Shown here: positions 62,233 to 64,000 of the stretch, piece after piece
Position numbering within the stretch: the first letter of the stretch is position 1
Layout: each line of letters starts with the position of its first letter
From: Erwinia typographi
Lineage (GTDB): Bacteria > Pseudomonadota > Gammaproteobacteria > Enterobacterales > Enterobacteriaceae
DNA: 64,000 bases
Reading direction: 5' to 3'
NCBI RefSeq assembly: GCF_000773975.1
Contig: NZ_JRUQ01000032.1
Span: 32,595-96,594 of the forward strand
Notes under the pieces: generated by a model
What the model was told of the DNA's origin: nothing
What the model saw: the letters and a program-made list of their open reading frames with translations, nothing else
Database searches by the model: none
Program-made: the position numbers and the translations under genes

Positions 62233-63596
62233 CAGGCTGTGTGAAAACTGCTGATCACGTTTTGGTCTAAGCAGTGGCTTAATATGATCAACCATTCTTG
62301 TTAAACCCATGCAGCAGCCTACTTTATTTAATAAAATTATAATTATACGATTAAATATTGCAGGCGCAGGTATGACTCAGCATATCAAAGGTCAAGGTAG
62401 ACATCAGGTGACGTTGTTCCCTGAAGTGCTGGATGATTTTGTCACAGAAGACAACCCTGTCAGGGTTATTGACGTCTTTGTTGATGAACTACAGCTTGAT
62501 GCACTTGGCTTTGAGCGCGTTAATGCAAAACAAACCGGGCGGCCGGGATATCACCCCGCAACCATGCTGAAGCTGTACATTTATGGATACCTGAACCGCA
62601 TCCAGTCATCCCGCCGGTTAGAGAAAGAAGCCCATCGTAACGTTGAATTGATGTGGTTACTTGAGCGATTAACACCTGATTTTAAAACCATTGCAGACTT
62701 CAGAAAAAACAATGGTAAAGGCATCAAAAATGCCTGCCGCACTTTCATTGATCTGTGTCGGCAGATGCAGATGTTCACCGATGTGGTGGTTGCCATTGAT
62801 GGTAGTAAGTTTAAGGCGGTAAACAGCAAATCGAACAATTTCACGCCCCAGAAAACAAAAGGCCACATTGAAAGGGTTGAGCAAAGTATCGCTCTTTACC
62901 TGAATAAGCTCGATGAAGCTGACAAGGGTGCGGAGCCCGAAAAAAATGCATGTTTAACAACTGCGAAACTGGCATGGCTGCAAAAGCGTCTGAAAGAACT
63001 CAAAAAAATTCAGCAGGCCGTTGTGCAGCACCCTGATAAGCAGTTGTCACTGACAGATCCTGATTCCCGGTTAATGAAGATAAACAATGTTAACCGCCAG
63101 GTGAGCTATAACGTTCAGACTGCCGTTGATGCTAAATATCACCTGATTGTTGCGCATGAAGTAACGAATACACCAGACCGTGGGCAGCTAACAGCGGTGA
63201 CCAAATTAGCGCAGGAAGCAGTTGGCAAAGCGGATATTACCGTACTGGCTGATAAAGGTTATTACAGCCGGGGAGATATTAAAGCAACGCAGGACTTAGG
63301 TGCCATAGCCTTAGTACCAAAAGGCGATACCTCTGGCGCTGACCGTAAAGGTCTTTTCAATCGTTCATTGTTCAAATATGACCAGGAAAAAGATATTTAT
63401 ATTTGCCCGATGGGTAACGAGCTTCAGAACCGATTTACGATGGTTGAGGATGGTTTAGAACAGCAAATGTACTTTAACAATATTGCCTGTCGCGATTGCA
63501 GTCAGCGGTCAAGGTGCACCACATCAAAACGCGATCCGAGGCGTATAAGGCGCTGGGTTCATGAAGCCGAAATGGAAGATATGCAAGCCAGGCTTG
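62233..63596 (+). mobile_element. IS1182-family insertion sequence, right end lost
   Basis: CAGGCTGTGTGAAAAC at about 62233 resembles the left inverted repeat of IS1182-type elements and precedes the transposase. No matching right repeat is found: transposase homology stops abruptly at about 63596, where sequence of a sugar-porter gene begins. The element is thus a remnant or was cut by a later deletion. Confidence 0.65.
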
Positions 63597-63646
63597 CGAT
63601 ACCAACCGGTCACGCAAGTGGTTCGGCGCCAGCTCCGGCAGCATGA
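62372..63646 (+). pseudogene. IS1182-family transposase, C-terminally truncated
   Basis: DDE transposase: MTQHIKGQGRHQVTLFPEVL at the start, VIDVFVDELQLDALGF, RPGYHPATMLKLYIYGYLNR, LTPDFKTIADFRK, VVAIDGSKFKAVNSK with the first catalytic Asp, LADKGYYSRGDI with the second, and the cysteine-rich ACRDCSQRSRCTT. Homology ends after HEAEMEDMQARL; the last 17 codons read into foreign sequence, so the third catalytic acid region (normally VEHPFGT) is lost. It cannot be active alone. Confidence 0.9.
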
Positions 63647-64000
63647 TCCAGAATATTGGGCCAACAAAAGCACTGAAAAAGACAATATAAGCAAGGATAA
63701 GTACCAGCATCCACATTGACGTAAGATGCAGATAAATCAGTACACCAAGCAAGCAGATACTTGCCCCGCAGCCTGCTGTTCCAATTAACAAGAGCTTACG
63801 TCTGCCTGAGCGCTCCACGTATTTAAGCGCAATAAATGTGGAAGAGAACAGCATTACACCAATGATAATTTGCTGCCAGAATGCGTTATTGCCACTGGCA
63901 AGACCGATGCTTTCAAGCAGGACATTTCCGTAATAGAGCACCGCGTTAATGCCCGTTGAGTTGACCAGAATGGCCGTACCAAATAGACCCTGTACACGAT
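63597..64000 (-). pseudogene. MFS sugar-porter gene, truncated and running off the window
   Basis: The minus-strand frame is open to the window edge and reads LVNSTGINAVLYYGNVLLES, then GPIFWIMLPELAPNHLRDR, typical of helix 7 to helix 10 of sugar porters. After about this point it enters the IS1182 remnant, so the last two helices and C-terminus are missing. The upstream half lies beyond the window. It differs in sequence from the porter at 28219. A true insertion or deletion junction is at about 63596. Confidence 0.7.

Noticed and set aside
24604..64000. Direct repeat of the tRNA-Phe 3' end as right attachment site
   Set aside because: I looked for copies of the CGTCCGGGCACCA tail within the island and found none by eye; the right end may be beyond the window.
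1..64000. CRISPR arrays
   Set aside because: No series of evenly spaced 24-37 base repeats was seen on reading through the window.

Overview
The window looks like the chromosome of an enterobacterium (Enterobacterales; Erwinia/Pantoea-like by gene order, inferred). It starts in the 3' end of endA and runs through the syntenic block rsmE-gshB-yqgE-ruvX-yggR-yggS-yggT-rdgB-hemW-yggN-yggL-trmB-mutY-yggX-mltC (1-11.7 kb). Most of these genes abut or overlap and have near-standard lengths. Between mltC and the tRNA-Phe gene lie lineage-specific catabolic genes and speC: a PEP-hydrolase-like/Tm-1-like pair with a divergent TetR regulator (11.8-14.7 kb), ornithine decarboxylase (14.8-16.9 kb), and an IclR-linked cluster with two FAD amine or amino-acid oxidases and a complete polar amino-acid ABC importer (17.4-24.4 kb).

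A tRNA-Phe gene (24528-24603, anticodon GAA, pheV-like position) marks a sharp change. Everything to the right is lower in GC or mosaic and looks like an island. No integrase lies next to the tRNA. The first 13 kb carries sugar and polyol genes: a four-gene inositol-type operon (MFS porter, iolG, an isomerase-like TIM barrel, iolE) with a consensus sigma-54 promoter facing a divergent AcoR-type enhancer-binding regulator, then a three-subunit periplasmic gluconate-2-dehydrogenase-type operon (Tat-exported small subunit, GMC flavoprotein, triheme cytochrome c) with a LacI regulator and palindromic operators.

From 37.5 to 59 kb the content is that of an integrative conjugative element: two different tyrosine recombinases, a TraI_2/MobH-like protein that lacks the expected His/Asp residues, an ArdC-type antirestriction protein, a HEPN-domain protein (possible phage-defence cargo), a structured non-coding stretch, and a nearly continuous minus-strand cluster for an MPF_G (ICEHin1056/PFGI-1 type) type IV secretion apparatus, from a RAQPRD protein down to a TraG-N-domain protein. 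The coupling protein and an intact relaxase are not in the window, so the element is either larger than the window or degraded.

At 60.1-61.4 kb an orphan Hcp gene is transcribed with a Tlde1-type (L,D-transpeptidase-like) effector and a small membrane protein that is a candidate immunity factor. After that come a GNAT acetyltransferase, an IS1182-family transposase truncated at its 3' end, and the 3' part of an MFS sugar-porter gene cut by the same junction. The points most worth following are the Hcp-effector-immunity cassette, the HEPN protein, the structured RNA or oriT-like region at 44.9-45.5 kb, the inactive-looking relaxase homologue, and the well-resolved regulatory sites (sigma-54, TetR, IclR and LacI).
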